64,000 nucleotides of DNA from Mycobacterium sp. Root135 (GTDB taxonomy: Bacteria; Actinomycetota; Actinomycetes; Mycobacteriales; Mycobacteriaceae). The notes beneath the pieces were generated by a model that saw only the letters and a list, made by a program, of their open reading frames with translations, was not told the origin of the DNA and ran no database searches. The position numbers were made by a program, and so were the translations under genes. Location of the stretch: the NCBI RefSeq assembly GCF_001426545.1, contig NZ_LMEZ01000001.1:611397-675396 (forward strand), read 5' to 3'. Below are positions 24,051 through 36,252 of the stretch, in pieces. Numbering within the stretch: position 1 is the stretch's first letter; each line of letters begins with the position of its first letter.

Positions 24051-24245
24051 CCGCGCCTCCAGATCCTTTGAGTCCAGCTCGCCGTGCCGTGAGCACTTCG
24101 CCGACCATCCGTCGGGGCGCACCTGGACGATCATCCGACGACCACAGTCGGAGCAGAATCTCGGCGGTTCGAGACCGAGTTGGGCGGCCGCGGGCGTGCT
24201 GCCACCCGCTGGCTCGCCGGTGTAGACGTTGAACATGGTGGACAT
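24045..24245 (-). CDS. bsaP: Biotin synthase auxiliary protein
   Basis: 66 aa with Cys31-x2-Cys34 ([10 protein letters not shown]) plus Cys51 and His54 (SAKCSRHG), a small metal- or Fe-S-binding pattern. It lies immediately downstream of bioB, seven bases after its stop. From memory, this position and the cysteine pattern match BsaP, reported as required by mycobacterial BioB to turn dethiobiotin into biotin. ATG at 24245 chosen; a second ATG three codons on is possible. No strong ribosome-binding site, so translation is probably coupled to bioB. Confidence 0.8.
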   Translation of the reverse strand: MSTMFNVYTGEPAGGSTPAAAQLGLEPPRFCSDCGRRMIVQVRPDGWSAKCSRHGELDSKDLEARR

Positions 24246-24251
24246 CGCCGT

Positions 24252-25271
24252 CTACAGCGTCGCGTTGAGTGCCTTGATCGGCATTTGCAGATCGTTGAGC
24301 AGCTCGAGATCGGACTCCGCGGGACGGCCAAGGGTGGTCAGGTAGTTGCCGACGATGACGGCGTTGATGCCACCGAGGATGCCCTGCTTGGCGCCGAGGT
24401 CGCCGAGGGTGATCTCGCGGCCGCCTGCGAAGCGCAGCATCGTGCGCGGCATCGCCAGCCGGAAGGCGGCGACGGCGCGCAGGGCGTCAGAGGCCGGCAT
24501 CACCTCCAGATCGCCGAACGGGGTGCCGGGACGCGGGTTGAGGAAGTTCAGCGGGACCTCGTGCGGGTTGAGCTCGGCGAGGTTGGCGGCGAACTCCGCC
24601 CGCTGCTCGAGCGACTCACCCATCCCGAGGATGCCGCCGCAGCACACCTCCATGCCTGCCGCGCGGACCATCTCGAGGGTGCCCCAGCGCTCTTCCCACG
24701 TGTGGGTGGTGACGACGTTGGTGAAGTACGACCGCGCCGTCTCGAGGTTGTGGTTGTAGCGGTGCACGCCCATCGCGGCGAGCTGGTCGACCTGATCCTG
24801 GGTCAGCATGCCCAGCGAGCACGCGATCTGGATGTCGACCTCGTTGCGGATGGCTTCGATGCCCGCGGCGACCTGGGCCAGCAGGCGCTCGTCGGGTCCG
24901 CGGACGGCGGCCACGATGCAGAACTCGGTGGCTCCGGACTTGGCGGTCTGCTTGGCCGCCTCCACCAGGCTGGGAATGTCGAGCCACGCGCTGCGCACGG
25001 GCGAGGCGAAAAGCCCCGACTGCGAACAGAAGTGGCAATCCTCGGGGCAACCGCCGGTCTTGAGGCTGATGATGCCCTCGACCTCGACGTCGGGTCCGCA
25101 CCACTTCATCCGCACGTCATGAGCCAACGCGAGCAGATCCTCGAGCCGGTCGTCGGACAGCTGGAGCACCGCGAGCACCTGCTCCTGGGTGAGGCCCTCA
25201 CCGCGTTCGAGCACCTGCTCTCGAGCCAGACTCAACACGTCCGCGCCCACCTCTGAAGCCAACTGCGTCAC
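24252..25271 (-). CDS. bioB: Biotin synthase
   Basis: Radical SAM enzyme inserting sulphur into dethiobiotin. It is 339 aa. The SAM-cluster motif is Cys75-x3-Cys79-x2-Cys82 ([14 protein letters not shown]); [19 protein letters not shown] and LNPRPGTP are further family blocks, and the Arg of FAGGRE should bind the [2Fe-2S] auxiliary cluster. The GTG at 25271 has a GGAGGAG site about six bases upstream. Divergent from bioQ across a BioQ-type operator and followed by bsaP. Confidence 0.97.
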   Translation of the reverse strand: MTQLASEVGADVLSLAREQVLERGEGLTQEQVLAVLQLSDDRLEDLLALAHDVRMKWCGPDVEVEGIISLKTGGCPEDCHFCSQSGLFASPVRSAWLDIPSLVEAAKQTAKSGATEFCIVAAVRGPDERLLAQVAAGIEAIRNEVDIQIACSLGMLTQDQVDQLAAMGVHRYNHNLETARSYFTNVVTTHTWEERWGTLEMVRAAGMEVCCGGILGMGESLEQRAEFAANLAELNPHEVPLNFLNPRPGTPFGDLEVMPASDALRAVAAFRLAMPRTMLRFAGGREITLGDLGAKQGILGGINAVIVGNYLTTLGRPAESDLELLNDLQMPIKALNATL

Positions 25272-25295
25272 TACGTACTCCTCCTGCACCGTGAA

Positions 25296-25312
25296 CCTGA
25301 ACGGTGTTTAGG
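25296..25312. promoter_or_regulatory. BioQ-type operator in the bioB/bioQ divergent region
   Basis: CCTGAACGGTGTTTAGG is a 17-bp palindrome with one mismatch, and shares the CCTGAAC-N3-GTTxAGG layout with 28286-28302. On the plus strand it covers TAGGCT (25309-25314), a -10 whose start point would be the GTG of bioQ; on the minus strand TAGCCT (25316-25311) is a matching -10 for bioB. One site can thus control both genes. Confidence 0.75.
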
Positions 25313-25320
25313 CTACAGGG

Positions 25321-25950
25321 GTGCAACAGGTCCGGCGCCACGCCCGTTCAGATGTGGTCGACAAGGCCGCCCAGCTTCTCGACGACTACGGGATCGCCGA
25401 CCTGACCATGCGGCGGTTGGCGCGCGAACTCGGCGTCACCCCCGGCGCGCTCTACTGGCACTTCGCCGACAAGCAGGCCCTGCTCGGCGCCGTGGCCGAC
25501 CGGATCCTCGCCTCGACGGCGACGGCCCACGACGGTCCGTGGGTCCAGCGGGTCCACCTCATCTGCACGGGCCTGCGCAACGCGCTGCTGTCGACCACCG
25601 ACGGAGCCGAACTGGTGTCGGCCAGTTTCGCCGCAGGCAAATCCGAGTTGATGACCGCTCTGCTCGACCGGCTCACCGCCGCCGCGGCCGAGGCGGGGAT
25701 CGATTCGTCGCACGCCGACCTGGCGGCCCGATCGGTGCTCTACTACGTGCTCGGCTTCACCGCCGACGAGCAGTCCCGACTGCAATGGGACGCCGCGGGC
25801 GCACTGCCGGAGAATCAGTCGGTGATGGCGACGGATCCGAACGCGCGCTTCGCGTTTGGCCTTCGACTGCTGGTCGACGGGATGGCCGCGCACGCGTCCG
25901 GGTCAGGTGATCAGGGTGTCGACCCTGGCGTCGCCGTCCCAGCGCCGTAG
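25321..25950 (+). CDS. bioQ: TetR-family regulator of biotin genes
   Basis: 209 aa. The N-terminal helix-turn-helix is clear (ADLTMRRLARELGVTPGALYWHFADKQALL, residues ~23-52); the rest is a helical TetR ligand/dimer domain. Divergent position beside bioB plus two matching operators (here and before bioF) identify it as BioQ, described in M. smegmatis and Corynebacterium. BioQ is not thought to bind biotin itself. The GTG at 25321 is predicted to be the first base of a leaderless mRNA. Its 3' end overlaps the convergent ligase-like gene by 48 bp. Confidence 0.87.
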   Translation: MQQVRRHARSDVVDKAAQLLDDYGIADLTMRRLARELGVTPGALYWHFADKQALLGAVADRILASTATAHDGPWVQRVHLICTGLRNALLSTTDGAELVSASFAAGKSELMTALLDRLTAAAAEAGIDSSHADLAARSVLYYVLGFTADEQSRLQWDAAGALPENQSVMATDPNARFAFGLRLLVDGMAAHASGSGDQGVDPGVAVPAP

Positions 25951-26421
25951 GCCGGCGAACGTCGCGTCGGTCGCTTCCTCCGAGACGGCCTCCAGCGCCG
26001 CCGCGAGGTCGGCGGGCGCCAACCGGCGCGCCAACGTGACGTGCGGCGTCCACTGCCCGGGACGGGCGTGCGGAAACGGTCCGGACGGCATGTGCGGCCC
26101 ACAGATCGCGTCGACCGACTCGTGCAACTCCAGGACTTCGCGGTTCGGCACGATCAAGCGCGCCAGGACCAGCGAGCGGTGCCCGAACACCAGTGGAGCG
26201 CCGATCCGGCAGGGCAACGGAAGCCGCCCGGCCGGCACCCGCAGGGCCTCGTCGACGCCCGCGTCGATCCGCTCGGCAACGGTCAGCGTCACGTGCGGCC
26301 GGTTGGTCGGCGACCGGTGGTGTGCCTGACTCGGCAGCCCCGCCTCGACGAGCGCGGCCCACTGTCGTCGAATGGCGTCCTCGGCGTCCGAGTCGAACAA
26401 CAACTCGACGGAATGGGCCAT
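25903..26421 (-). CDS. 2'-5' RNA ligase-like (2H phosphoesterase) protein
   Basis: 172 aa. Two HxT signatures, RPHVTL near residue 42 and TPHVTL near residue 125, define the 2H phosphoesterase fold with both catalytic His present. Substrate unknown: members act on 2'-5' RNA, cyclic phosphodiesters or nucleotide adducts. Follows bioD by three bases, so it is probably in the bio transcript; H37Rv has a comparable gene (Rv1571) in this spot. Confidence 0.8.
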   Translation of the reverse strand: MAHSVELLFDSDAEDAIRRQWAALVEAGLPSQAHHRSPTNRPHVTLTVAERIDAGVDEALRVPAGRLPLPCRIGAPLVFGHRSLVLARLIVPNREVLELHESVDAICGPHMPSGPFPHARPGQWTPHVTLARRLAPADLAAALEAVSEEATDATFAGLRRWDGDARVDTLIT

Positions 26422-26424
26422 GTC

Positions 26425-27099
26425 CTAGAGGCCCCGCACCCACTCGGGCGCGAACGCGCCAGCGCTGAGCTCGGCGAAGTCCCGAGGCGACAGCGCACCC
26501 GCTCCGCTCGGCAACGCCGCTCGGACCTCGGCGATGCGGCCGAGGGCGACGCGGTTGGACGCCTCGGCGACGCCAGGCTCGGACGGCCAGGCGCCGACGA
26601 CCAGGCCCGCGCACGGAACACCGGCTGCCGCAAGCGCTTCCACGGTCAGCGTGGCGTGGTTGAGTGTCCCCAGTCCCGGCCGTGCCACCACGAGCACCGC
26701 CGCGTCGAGGTCGGTCGCCAGGTCCCGCAGCGTCACCCCGTCGGCACCGAGTTCGACCAAAAGGCCACCCGCACCCTCGACGACGACCAACCGACCGGGC
26801 CGGACGACGCCGTCCACGAGGCCGACCAACTCCGCCCTCGTCGGCAGCGGCAGCCCCGCCCGCTCCGCCGCGGCAACCGGGGCCAGCGGCTCGGGGTATC
26901 GCCACCCGGGGACGAGGACGTCGACCCCGGAGAGCCGGCCGACCTCCCTGAGATCGTCGTCGCCGTCGGCGACCCCGGTCTGGACGGGCTTGCACACCGC
27001 GACGTCTAGACCCGCCAGGCGGGCGTGGCACGCCAGCGCCGCCGTCACGACGGTCTTGCCGACACCGGTGTCGGTCCCGGTGACGATCAGCGTGCTCAT
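26425..27099 (-). CDS. bioD: Dethiobiotin synthetase
   Basis: ATP-dependent closure of the ureido ring of dethiobiotin from DAPA and CO2. It is 224 aa. The P-loop [17 protein letters not shown] is at the N-terminus, with VCKPVQTG (catalytic Lys) and [12 protein letters not shown] (Mg/ATP). The ATG overlaps the bioF stop (ATGA). An in-frame upstream extension lies within bioF and is rejected. Confidence 0.96.
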   Translation of the reverse strand: MSTLIVTGTDTGVGKTVVTAALACHARLAGLDVAVCKPVQTGVADGDDDLREVGRLSGVDVLVPGWRYPEPLAPVAAAERAGLPLPTRAELVGLVDGVVRPGRLVVVEGAGGLLVELGADGVTLRDLATDLDAAVLVVARPGLGTLNHATLTVEALAAAGVPCAGLVVGAWPSEPGVAEASNRVALGRIAEVRAALPSGAGALSPRDFAELSAGAFAPEWVRGL

Positions 27100-28256
27100 C
27101 CGCGGGCTTCCGACGACACACCGGCCAGCACGTCGACCAGCACGCGACATGCCAGCTCGATCTCGTCGGACGACAGCGACGCCCGCGCCGTCAGCCGCAG
27201 CCGCGACGTGCCGACCGGCACCGACGGCGGACGGAAGCAGCCGACCCGCAAACCGCGGTCAAGACACGCCGTGGCGGCGGCCAGCGCCACCTCCGGCTCA
27301 CCGAGGATCACCGACACGACCGCCGACTCCGGCGCGTCGGTCACGCCGCAGGCCGCGGCCAACGTGGCGGCATGGTCGAGCACCGCGCCGGCCCGCCATG
27401 GTTCGTCGAGCAGCACTTCCAGCGCGGCCAGCGCCGCGCCGACCGCAGCGGGTGCGAGGCCGGTGTCGAAGATGAACGGACGCGCGGCGTCGACCAGATG
27501 GGCCCGCACCGCGGCCGGGCCCAGCACGACCCCGCCCTGGCTGCCGAGCGCCTTCGACAGCGTCGTCGTCACGACCACGTCGGGCGCGCCGGCCAGCCCC
27601 ACCTCGGCGACCAGGCCGCGTCCACCGTCGCCGCGCACCCCGAGCCCGTGCGCCTCGTCGACGATCAGCAGCGCGCCGTGGCGGCGGCACACGTCGTGCA
27701 GATCCCGCAGCGGGGCCAGCACGCCGTCGGCACTGAACACCGAGTCGGTGACCACGACGGCACGGTCCTCGGCCCTGTCCCGCAGGGCGGCGTCGACGGC
27801 GTCGACGTCACGGTGCGGTGTGACCACGATCCGAGCCCTCGACAACCGGCACGCGTCGACGAGCGAGGCATGGGTCAGCTCATCGGACACCACCACCGAA
27901 CCGGGACCGGACAGCGACACCACTGCCCCGAGGTTCGCGGTGTAACCGGAGGAGAAGACCAAGGCGGACTCGGCGCCGACGAACTCGGCCAACGCCGTCT
28001 CGAACTGCTCGTGCAGCGCGGTGTTGCCGGTGACCAAGCGCGAGCCCGTCGAGCCAGCGCCCCAGGTCTGCAGCGCCCGGACACCACCCGCGACGACGCG
28101 AGGATGGTGTGACAACCCGAGGTAGTCGTTGGAGGCCAAGTCGAGGCCGGCGTCCTCGGCCTGGCGCACGCGCAGCGACCGGCGCAGACCGGCCGCGCGG
28201 CGCTGCTGTTCGACGTCGTCGAGCCAGGCCAGCGGGGAGATCATTGCACGCGTCAC
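27096..28256 (-). CDS. bioF: 8-amino-7-oxononanoate synthase
   Basis: PLP enzyme joining pimeloyl thioester and alanine. It is 386 aa. The PLP lysine is in [41 protein letters not shown] and [13 protein letters not shown] are family blocks. The GTG at 28256 is preceded by GGAAGGA at seven bases; an ATG four codons later is possible. A BioQ-type operator lies 30-46 bp upstream, so bioFD has its own promoter inside the bioA-F-D run. Confidence 0.95.
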   Translation of the reverse strand: MTRAMISPLAWLDDVEQQRRAAGLRRSLRVRQAEDAGLDLASNDYLGLSHHPRVVAGGVRALQTWGAGSTGSRLVTGNTALHEQFETALAEFVGAESALVFSSGYTANLGAVVSLSGPGSVVVSDELTHASLVDACRLSRARIVVTPHRDVDAVDAALRDRAEDRAVVVTDSVFSADGVLAPLRDLHDVCRRHGALLIVDEAHGLGVRGDGGRGLVAEVGLAGAPDVVVTTTLSKALGSQGGVVLGPAAVRAHLVDAARPFIFDTGLAPAAVGAALAALEVLLDEPWRAGAVLDHAATLAAACGVTDAPESAVVSVILGEPEVALAAATACLDRGLRVGCFRPPSVPVGTSRLRLTARASLSSDEIELACRVLVDVLAGVSSEARG

Positions 28257-28285
28257 GCCTGGATCCTTCCGAACCTTCACACCCA

Positions 28286-28302
28286 CCTGAACGCCGTTCA
28301 GG
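28286..28302. promoter_or_regulatory. BioQ-type operator upstream of bioF
   Basis: CCTGAACGCCGTTCAGG: perfect 7-bp arms around GCC. It straddles the TGA stop of bioA and partly covers TAACCT (28305-28300, minus), a -10 for bioF. Same layout as the bioB/bioQ site. Confidence 0.8.
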
Positions 28303-29590
28303 TTAGCGCACGCGACACACCCACCATCGCCGAGCAGATCGTCGCCACCTCGTGGGGCGTACACACATACGGCGGCATCGCGTACACCAGATTGCGGAAC
28401 GGACGCAGCCACACGCCGTGCGCCACCGCAGCCGCGGTGGCCACCGCCATGTCGACCGGCTCGCGCATCTCGATCACACCGATCGCACCGAGCACCCGCA
28501 CGTCGGCCACCCCGGCGAGCTCGCGCGCGGGGGCCAGCCCGGACTGCAGCCCGGCCTCGATCTCGCCGACGCGGGCTCGCCAGTCCTGGCCGAGAAGCAG
28601 CTCCACCGACGCCACCGACACCGCGCACGCCAAGGCGTTCGCCATGAACGTCGGCCCGTGCATCAACGCACCCGGATCGCCGTTGCTGATGGTCTCGGCG
28701 ACCTCACCCGTGCACAGCGTCGCCGCCAACGTCAGGTATCCCCCGGTCAACGCCTTGCCGACGCACATCACGTCGGGCACGACGCCCGCGTGATCGGCGG
28801 CGAACAACTCGCCCGTCCTACCGAAACCGGTCGCGATCTCGTCGAATATCAACAGCACGTCGTGCCGGGTGCAGGCGGCCCGCAGATCACTGAGATGGCG
28901 CGGATCGTGAAACCGCATCCCACCCGCGCCCTGCACCACCGGTTCGACGATGACCGCCGCCACCTCGTCGGCGTGCGCGGCGAGGAGCTCCTCGAACGCC
29001 ACGCCATAGGCCGGGTCGTACTCTTCTGGCACCTGCGGCGCGAAGATCTGTGACACCAAGACGTCGGACCAGATCGAGTGCATGCCGCCGTCGGGATCGC
29101 ACACGCTCATCGGCGTGAACGTGTCGCCGTGATATCCGCCACGCCACGTCATGAGCCGATGCTTGCCCGGCTTGCCTCTGCTGCGCTGAAACTGCAGGGC
29201 CATCTTCGCCGCCACCTCGACGGCCACCGACCCGGAATCGCTGAAGAACACCGTGTCCAGACCCGCGGGGGTGATCTCGACCAACAACTGGGCGAGGCGG
29301 GCGGCCGGCTCGTGGGTCAACCCGCCGAACATCACGTGGTTCATCGTCGCCAGCTGGCGGGTGACGGCCTCGTCCAGCACGGGATGACCGTGCCCGTGGA
29401 TCGCGGTCCACCACGAGCTCATCGCGTCGATCAGGTCGACCCGTCGTCCGTCGTCGACGACCGTGATCGACGTGCCCTTGGCCGCGACGGCCACTACGGG
29501 CGGGGTCGCGTCGGCTGCGATCCCGCTGTACGGATGCCACACGTGCGCGGCGTCGACTGCGCTGATCTCCTCGGGCGTCAGCGGCGGCAT
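28298..29590 (-). CDS. bioA: Adenosylmethionine-8-amino-7-oxononanoate aminotransferase
   Basis: PLP transaminase using SAM as amino donor to make DAPA. It is 430 aa. The PLP Lys is in [47 protein letters not shown] and [12 protein letters not shown] are BioA blocks. The ATG at 29590 follows GGGGGATGG; a TTG twelve codons upstream is less likely. No BioQ-like site is seen upstream, so bioA may lie outside BioQ control. Divergent from the acyltransferase gene. Confidence 0.95.
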   Translation of the reverse strand: MPPLTPEEISAVDAAHVWHPYSGIAADATPPVVAVAAKGTSITVVDDGRRVDLIDAMSSWWTAIHGHGHPVLDEAVTRQLATMNHVMFGGLTHEPAARLAQLLVEITPAGLDTVFFSDSGSVAVEVAAKMALQFQRSRGKPGKHRLMTWRGGYHGDTFTPMSVCDPDGGMHSIWSDVLVSQIFAPQVPEEYDPAYGVAFEELLAAHADEVAAVIVEPVVQGAGGMRFHDPRHLSDLRAACTRHDVLLIFDEIATGFGRTGELFAADHAGVVPDVMCVGKALTGGYLTLAATLCTGEVAETISNGDPGALMHGPTFMANALACAVSVASVELLLGQDWRARVGEIEAGLQSGLAPARELAGVADVRVLGAIGVIEMREPVDMAVATAAAVAHGVWLRPFRNLVYAMPPYVCTPHEVATICSAMVGVSRALT

Positions 29591-29668
29591 GGAACCACCA
29601 TCCCCCAGGACGAGCGGTCCTGACAAAACGGCCGTATCGCCGTGCGTTGGGTAGATTGTCCGTCGACC

Positions 29669-31855
29669 ATGTTGACCCTCTCTCCAGCCCGGACGGCGCC
29701 TGACACCGAATCCGGCTCAGCCCAGCGCGCCGTGATGGGCAGCAGGGCGTCCGGCTTCTACCGGCACGACCTCGACGGGCTGCGCGGCGTCGCGATCGCG
29801 CTCGTCGCCGTCTTCCACGTCTGGTTCGGGAAGGTCTCGGGCGGAGTCGACGTGTTCCTGGCGCTGTCCGGGTTCTTCTTCGGCGGTCGCCTGCTGCGCA
29901 CCGCGCTGACTCCCGGCTCGTCGCTGTCGCCCGTCCCCGAAGTCAAACGGCTGATCCGTCGCCTGCTGCCCGCGCTGGTGGTGGTGCTCGCCGCCTCGGC
30001 CGTGTTGACGATCCTCATCCAGCCGGAGACCCGCTGGGAGACCTTCGCCGACCAAAGCCTCGCCAGCCTCGGCTACTACCAGAACTGGGAGCTGGCCAAC
30101 ACGGCGTCGAACTACCTGCGCGCCGGCGAGGCCGTCAGCCCGCTGCAGCACATCTGGTCGATGTCGGTGCAGGGCCAGTTCTACATCGCTTTCCTCGCCC
30201 TGGTGTTCGGCTTCGCCGTCGCCTTCCGCCGACTCCTGCGCTCGCACACCAGAACTGCGCTCATCGTCGTACTCGCCGCGCTGACGATCGCGTCGTTCGT
30301 CTACGCGGTCATCGCGCACGACGCCGACCAGTCCAGGGCGTACTACGACAGCTTCGCCAGGGGCTGGGAACTGTTGCTCGGCGCACTGGCCGGGGCGCTG
30401 GTGCCCTACGTCAAATGGCCGATGTGGCTGCGTTCGACGATCGCCGTCGTCGCACTGGCGGCGATCCTGTCGTGCGGCGCGCTGATCGACGGCGTCAAGG
30501 AATTTCCTGGGCCGTGGGCGCTGGTGCCCGTCGGCGCGACGATCCTGTTCATCCTCAGCGGCGCCAACCGGATGGCCGACCCTCACCTGTCGTCGGTCGG
30601 CGGCCGGTTGCCCGCCGTCAGCCGACTGCTCGCGACCAAGCCGTTCGTCTCGCTCGGCTCGATGGCCTACTCCCTGTACCTGTGGCACTGGCCGCTGCTG
30701 ATCTTCTGGCTTGCCTACTCGGGCGACACCCGCGCCGACTTCCTCGACGGCGCGATCGTCCTGCTGGTCTCGGGCGTGCTGGCCTGGCTGACGACGAAGT
30801 ACGTCGAAGAGCCCCTGCGACTGCGGGGGTCGGCCACCGCCACCAAGTCGAAGCAGGCCGTCGTCATCCCACTGCGCACCAGGCTGAGGCGCCCCACCAT
30901 CGTGCTGGGTTCGATCGTCACGCTGCTGGCGGTCGCGTTGACCGCAACGTCGTTCACCTGGCGCGAGCACATGACCATCCAGCGCGCCAACGGCAAGGAA
31001 CTGTCGGGCCTTTCGGCGCGCGACTACCCGGGCGCGCGGGCGCTGATCAACAACGCCAGGGTGCCGAAGCTGCCGATGCGACCCACCGTCCTCGAAGCCA
31101 AGGACGACCTGCCGGTCTCCACCACGCAGGGCTGCATCAGTGACTTCGCAGGAGTCGACGTCATCAACTGCACCTACGGCGACCAATCCGCGACGAGGAC
31201 CATCGCCGTCGCAGGCGGGTCACATGCCGAACACTGGATCACCGCGTTGGACCTCCTTGGCCGCATGCATCACTTCAGGGTCGTCACCTACCTCAAGATG
31301 GGCTGTCCGCTGACCACCGAGGAGAACCCGCTCGTCATGGGCGACAACCGGGCGTACCCGAACTGTCGCGAGTGGAACGAGAAGGTGATGCCGAAGCTGA
31401 TCTCCGACCACCCCGACTACGTCTTCACCACCTCGACCCGGCCGTGGAACATCAAGGACGGCGACGTCATGCCGAGCTTCTACCTCGGCATCTGGCAGGA
31501 ACTCTCCGACGCCCGCATTCCCGTCCTCGCGATGCGAGACACCCCGTGGCTGGTCAAGGACGGCAAGCCGTTCTTCCCCGCCGACTGTCTGGCCGACGGC
31601 GGCGACGCCATCTCCTGCGGCATCAAACGCTCCGAGGTACTGTCCGACCACAACCCCACTCTCGACTACCTCGCGCGGTTCCCTATGCTCAAGCCGCTCG
31701 ACATGAGCAATGCGGTGTGTCGCCAGGACTACTGCCGAGCGGTGGAGGGAAATGTGTTGGTATACCACGATTCTCATCACATCTCCGCCACCTACATGCG
31801 CACCATGACCGCAGAACTCGGACGTCAGATCGCCATCGCCACCGGCTGGTGGTGA
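29669..31855 (+). CDS. AT3-SGNH membrane acyltransferase (OafA-like)
   Basis: 728 aa. Residues ~25-420 form an acyltransferase-3 domain with about ten helices; [20 protein letters not shown] carries the conserved Arg and catalytic-type His, and [13 protein letters not shown] follows. After a last helix near residue 430 comes an extracytoplasmic SGNH-like domain: [10 protein letters not shown] holds the candidate Ser nucleophile, and [12 protein letters not shown] the Asp-x-His pair. Such proteins move acyl groups onto extracytoplasmic sugars. It directly precedes treX (4-bp gap) and corresponds to H37Rv Rv1565c. TAGATT at 29652-29657 is a possible -10. Acceptor unknown. Confidence 0.88.
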   Translation: MLTLSPARTAPDTESGSAQRAVMGSRASGFYRHDLDGLRGVAIALVAVFHVWFGKVSGGVDVFLALSGFFFGGRLLRTALTPGSSLSPVPEVKRLIRRLLPALVVVLAASAVLTILIQPETRWETFADQSLASLGYYQNWELANTASNYLRAGEAVSPLQHIWSMSVQGQFYIAFLALVFGFAVAFRRLLRSHTRTALIVVLAALTIASFVYAVIAHDADQSRAYYDSFARGWELLLGALAGALVPYVKWPMWLRSTIAVVALAAILSCGALIDGVKEFPGPWALVPVGATILFILSGANRMADPHLSSVGGRLPAVSRLLATKPFVSLGSMAYSLYLWHWPLLIFWLAYSGDTRADFLDGAIVLLVSGVLAWLTTKYVEEPLRLRGSATATKSKQAVVIPLRTRLRRPTIVLGSIVTLLAVALTATSFTWREHMTIQRANGKELSGLSARDYPGARALINNARVPKLPMRPTVLEAKDDLPVSTTQGCISDFAGVDVINCTYGDQSATRTIAVAGGSHAEHWITALDLLGRMHHFRVVTYLKMGCPLTTEENPLVMGDNRAYPNCREWNEKVMPKLISDHPDYVFTTSTRPWNIKDGDVMPSFYLGIWQELSDARIPVLAMRDTPWLVKDGKPFFPADCLADGGDAISCGIKRSEVLSDHNPTLDYLARFPMLKPLDMSNAVCRQDYCRAVEGNVLVYHDSHHISATYMRTMTAELGRQIAIATGWW

Positions 31856-31858
31856 CCG

Positions 31859-33984
<2,126 letters not shown>

Positions 33985-33988
<4 letters not shown>

Positions 33989-36252
33989 CCACCATGACCC
34001 TTCACTCCACCTACCGCCTGCAGATGCGCGGAGCCGCCAGCGGTGCGGCGTTCACCTTCGCCGACGCCCTCGAGCAGCTGGATTACCTTCAGGATCTTGG
34101 GGTTTCACACCTCTACCTGTCGCCGATCCTGACCCCGAGCGTGGGATCCACCCACGGCTACGACGTCACCGACCCCACGACGGTCTCCCAGGAACTCGGG
34201 GGCCCGGAGGGGCTCGCGACGCTGTCGGAGGCCGTGCACGCCCGCGGAATGGGCCTCGTGGTCGACATCGTGCCCAACCACGTCGGCGTCGACGATCCCA
34301 CCCAGAACGCCTGGTGGTGGGACATGCTCACCCATGGCCGTGACTCCGCGTACGCCTCGTACTTCGACGTCGACTGGACGTTGGACCCGGCAGGCAAGAT
34401 CGTCCTGCCGGTGCTGGGCGACGACGGTGACCTCGACGGCCTCGCCGTGGACGGCGACGTGCTGCGACTCGGCGACCGCACCTGGCCCGTCGCCCCTGGC
34501 ACCGGTGACGGCTCGCCCGCCGAGGTGTACGAGCGCCAGCACTACAAGCTGATCGGCTGGAAGCACAACGTCTGCGGCTACCGGCGATTCTTCTCCATCA
34601 CCTCCCTGGCTGCGCTGCGGCAGGAGGACAAGGCGGTCTTCGACGCCACCCACGTCGAGGTCAAGCGGTGGTTCACCGAAGGCCTCGTCGACGGTCTGCG
34701 CATCGACCATCCCGACGGATTGTCCGATCCCGCAGGCTATCTCGAGTGGCTGCGGGAACTCACCGGCCCCGACGCCTGGATCGTCATCGAGAAGATCCTG
34801 GCCCCCGACGAAGCGCTCGAGCCGACGCTGCCCGTCGCAGGCACCACCGGATACGACGCGCTCCGCGAGATCGGCGGAGTGCTCGTCGACCCGTCCGGGG
34901 CCCCCGACGCCGAGCCGCTGGAGCCGGTGATCCGCGGCCTCAAGGTCGACACCGCCACCGGCACCCTGGCCAGCGAGCTGGCACGGGTGCACCGCGCGAT
35001 CGTCGCCGCGGTCGGCGCCGACCACCCCCGGATTCCCGAGGCCGTCGCCGCGTTGCTGTCCCACGTCGGCGTCTACCGTTCGGACTACCGCGGGCTGACC
35101 GCGGTCATGCCGACGGCCATCGCAGAAACGGCCGCCGCCGACCCGACCCTTGGCGAACCGCTGACGCTGGTCGCCGCTGCTCTCGAGCACCTCGAGCCGG
35201 CCACCAGGATTCAGCAGCTGTGCGGTGCGGTCACCGCAAAGTCGGTCGAGGACTGCCTCTTCTATCGCGACGCCAGGCTGGTCTCCCTCAACGAAGTTGG
35301 CGGCGAACCCGAGCGGTTCGGCGTCAGCGCGGCGGAATTCCACCACGCGACTGCGCTGCGGGCCCTGTACTGGCCGTCGGCGATGGTGACGCTGTCGACC
35401 CACGACACCAAGCGCAGCGAGGACGTCCGCGCCCGCATCGGCGTGCTGTCGCAAGTGCCGTCGCTGTGGACCGAACTGGTCGCCAAGTGGGAAGTGGCCG
35501 CGCCCGCACCGGATCCCGACACCGGACGCTTCCTGTCGCAGATCGCGTTCGGCACGTGGCCCGTGGGAGGGCCAGTGACCGAGGACCTGAGATCCCGACT
35601 GCATGCCTATGCGGAGAAGGCGATCAGGGAGGCGGCGCTGCACACCTCCTGGAACGAACCGAACGACGCGTTCGAGACCGCCGTGCACGAGTGGCTCGAC
35701 CAGCTGGTCGACGGGCCGGTCGGTGTCGAGATGGCAAGTCTGGTCGCACAATTGGACGCGCACGCGCAAAGTGACTCACAGGTGCAGAAGCTGCTGTCGC
35801 TGACCGTGCCGGGCATCCCCGACGTGTATCAGGGCACCGAGCTGTGGGACGACAGCCTCGTCGACCCCGACAACCGGCGCGCGGTCGACTACACGGCACG
35901 CCGGCAGGCCTTGGCCGAGGCGAGTGACCCGAAGCTCCGCATCGTCACCGCCGCCCTGCATTCGCGCGCCGACCGCCAGGAGTCCTACCTGACCGGCGGC
36001 TACCAGCCGGTGCTCGCCGAGGGTGCGGCCGCCCAGCATCTGATCTCCTTCCTCCGCGGCGACGACGTGCTCGTCGCCGTCCAGCGGTGGACCGTCGGCC
36101 TGACCGAAACCGGTTGGGGCGACACGTCGTTGCCGCTGCCCGACGGTGACTGGGTCGACCGCTTCACCGGCCGCTCGTTTAGCGGTCGGGTCAGCGCGAC
36201 CGACCTGTTCACCGACCTCCCCGCGACACTGTTGGAGCGCACCCGTGCCTGA
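33985..36252 (+). CDS. treY: Maltooligosyl trehalose synthase
   Basis: Converts the reducing end of maltodextrin to a trehalosyl unit by intramolecular transglycosylation. It is 755 aa, GH13. STYRLQMRG and YLSPILTPSVGSTHGYDVTDP open the domain; DIVPNHVGV, GLRIDHPDGL (Asp nucleophile), IVIEKILAPDE (Glu) and STHDTKRSEDVRARI are the active-site blocks. The GTG at 33985 is fused to the treX stop (GTGA); an ATG three codons later is the alternative. Confidence 0.95.

Noticed and set aside
25951..26424. Prophage or REP13E12 repeat expected from H37Rv near the bio genes
   Set aside because: The interval holds only bioQ and the 2H phosphoesterase gene. No integrase, recombinase or repeat was seen.
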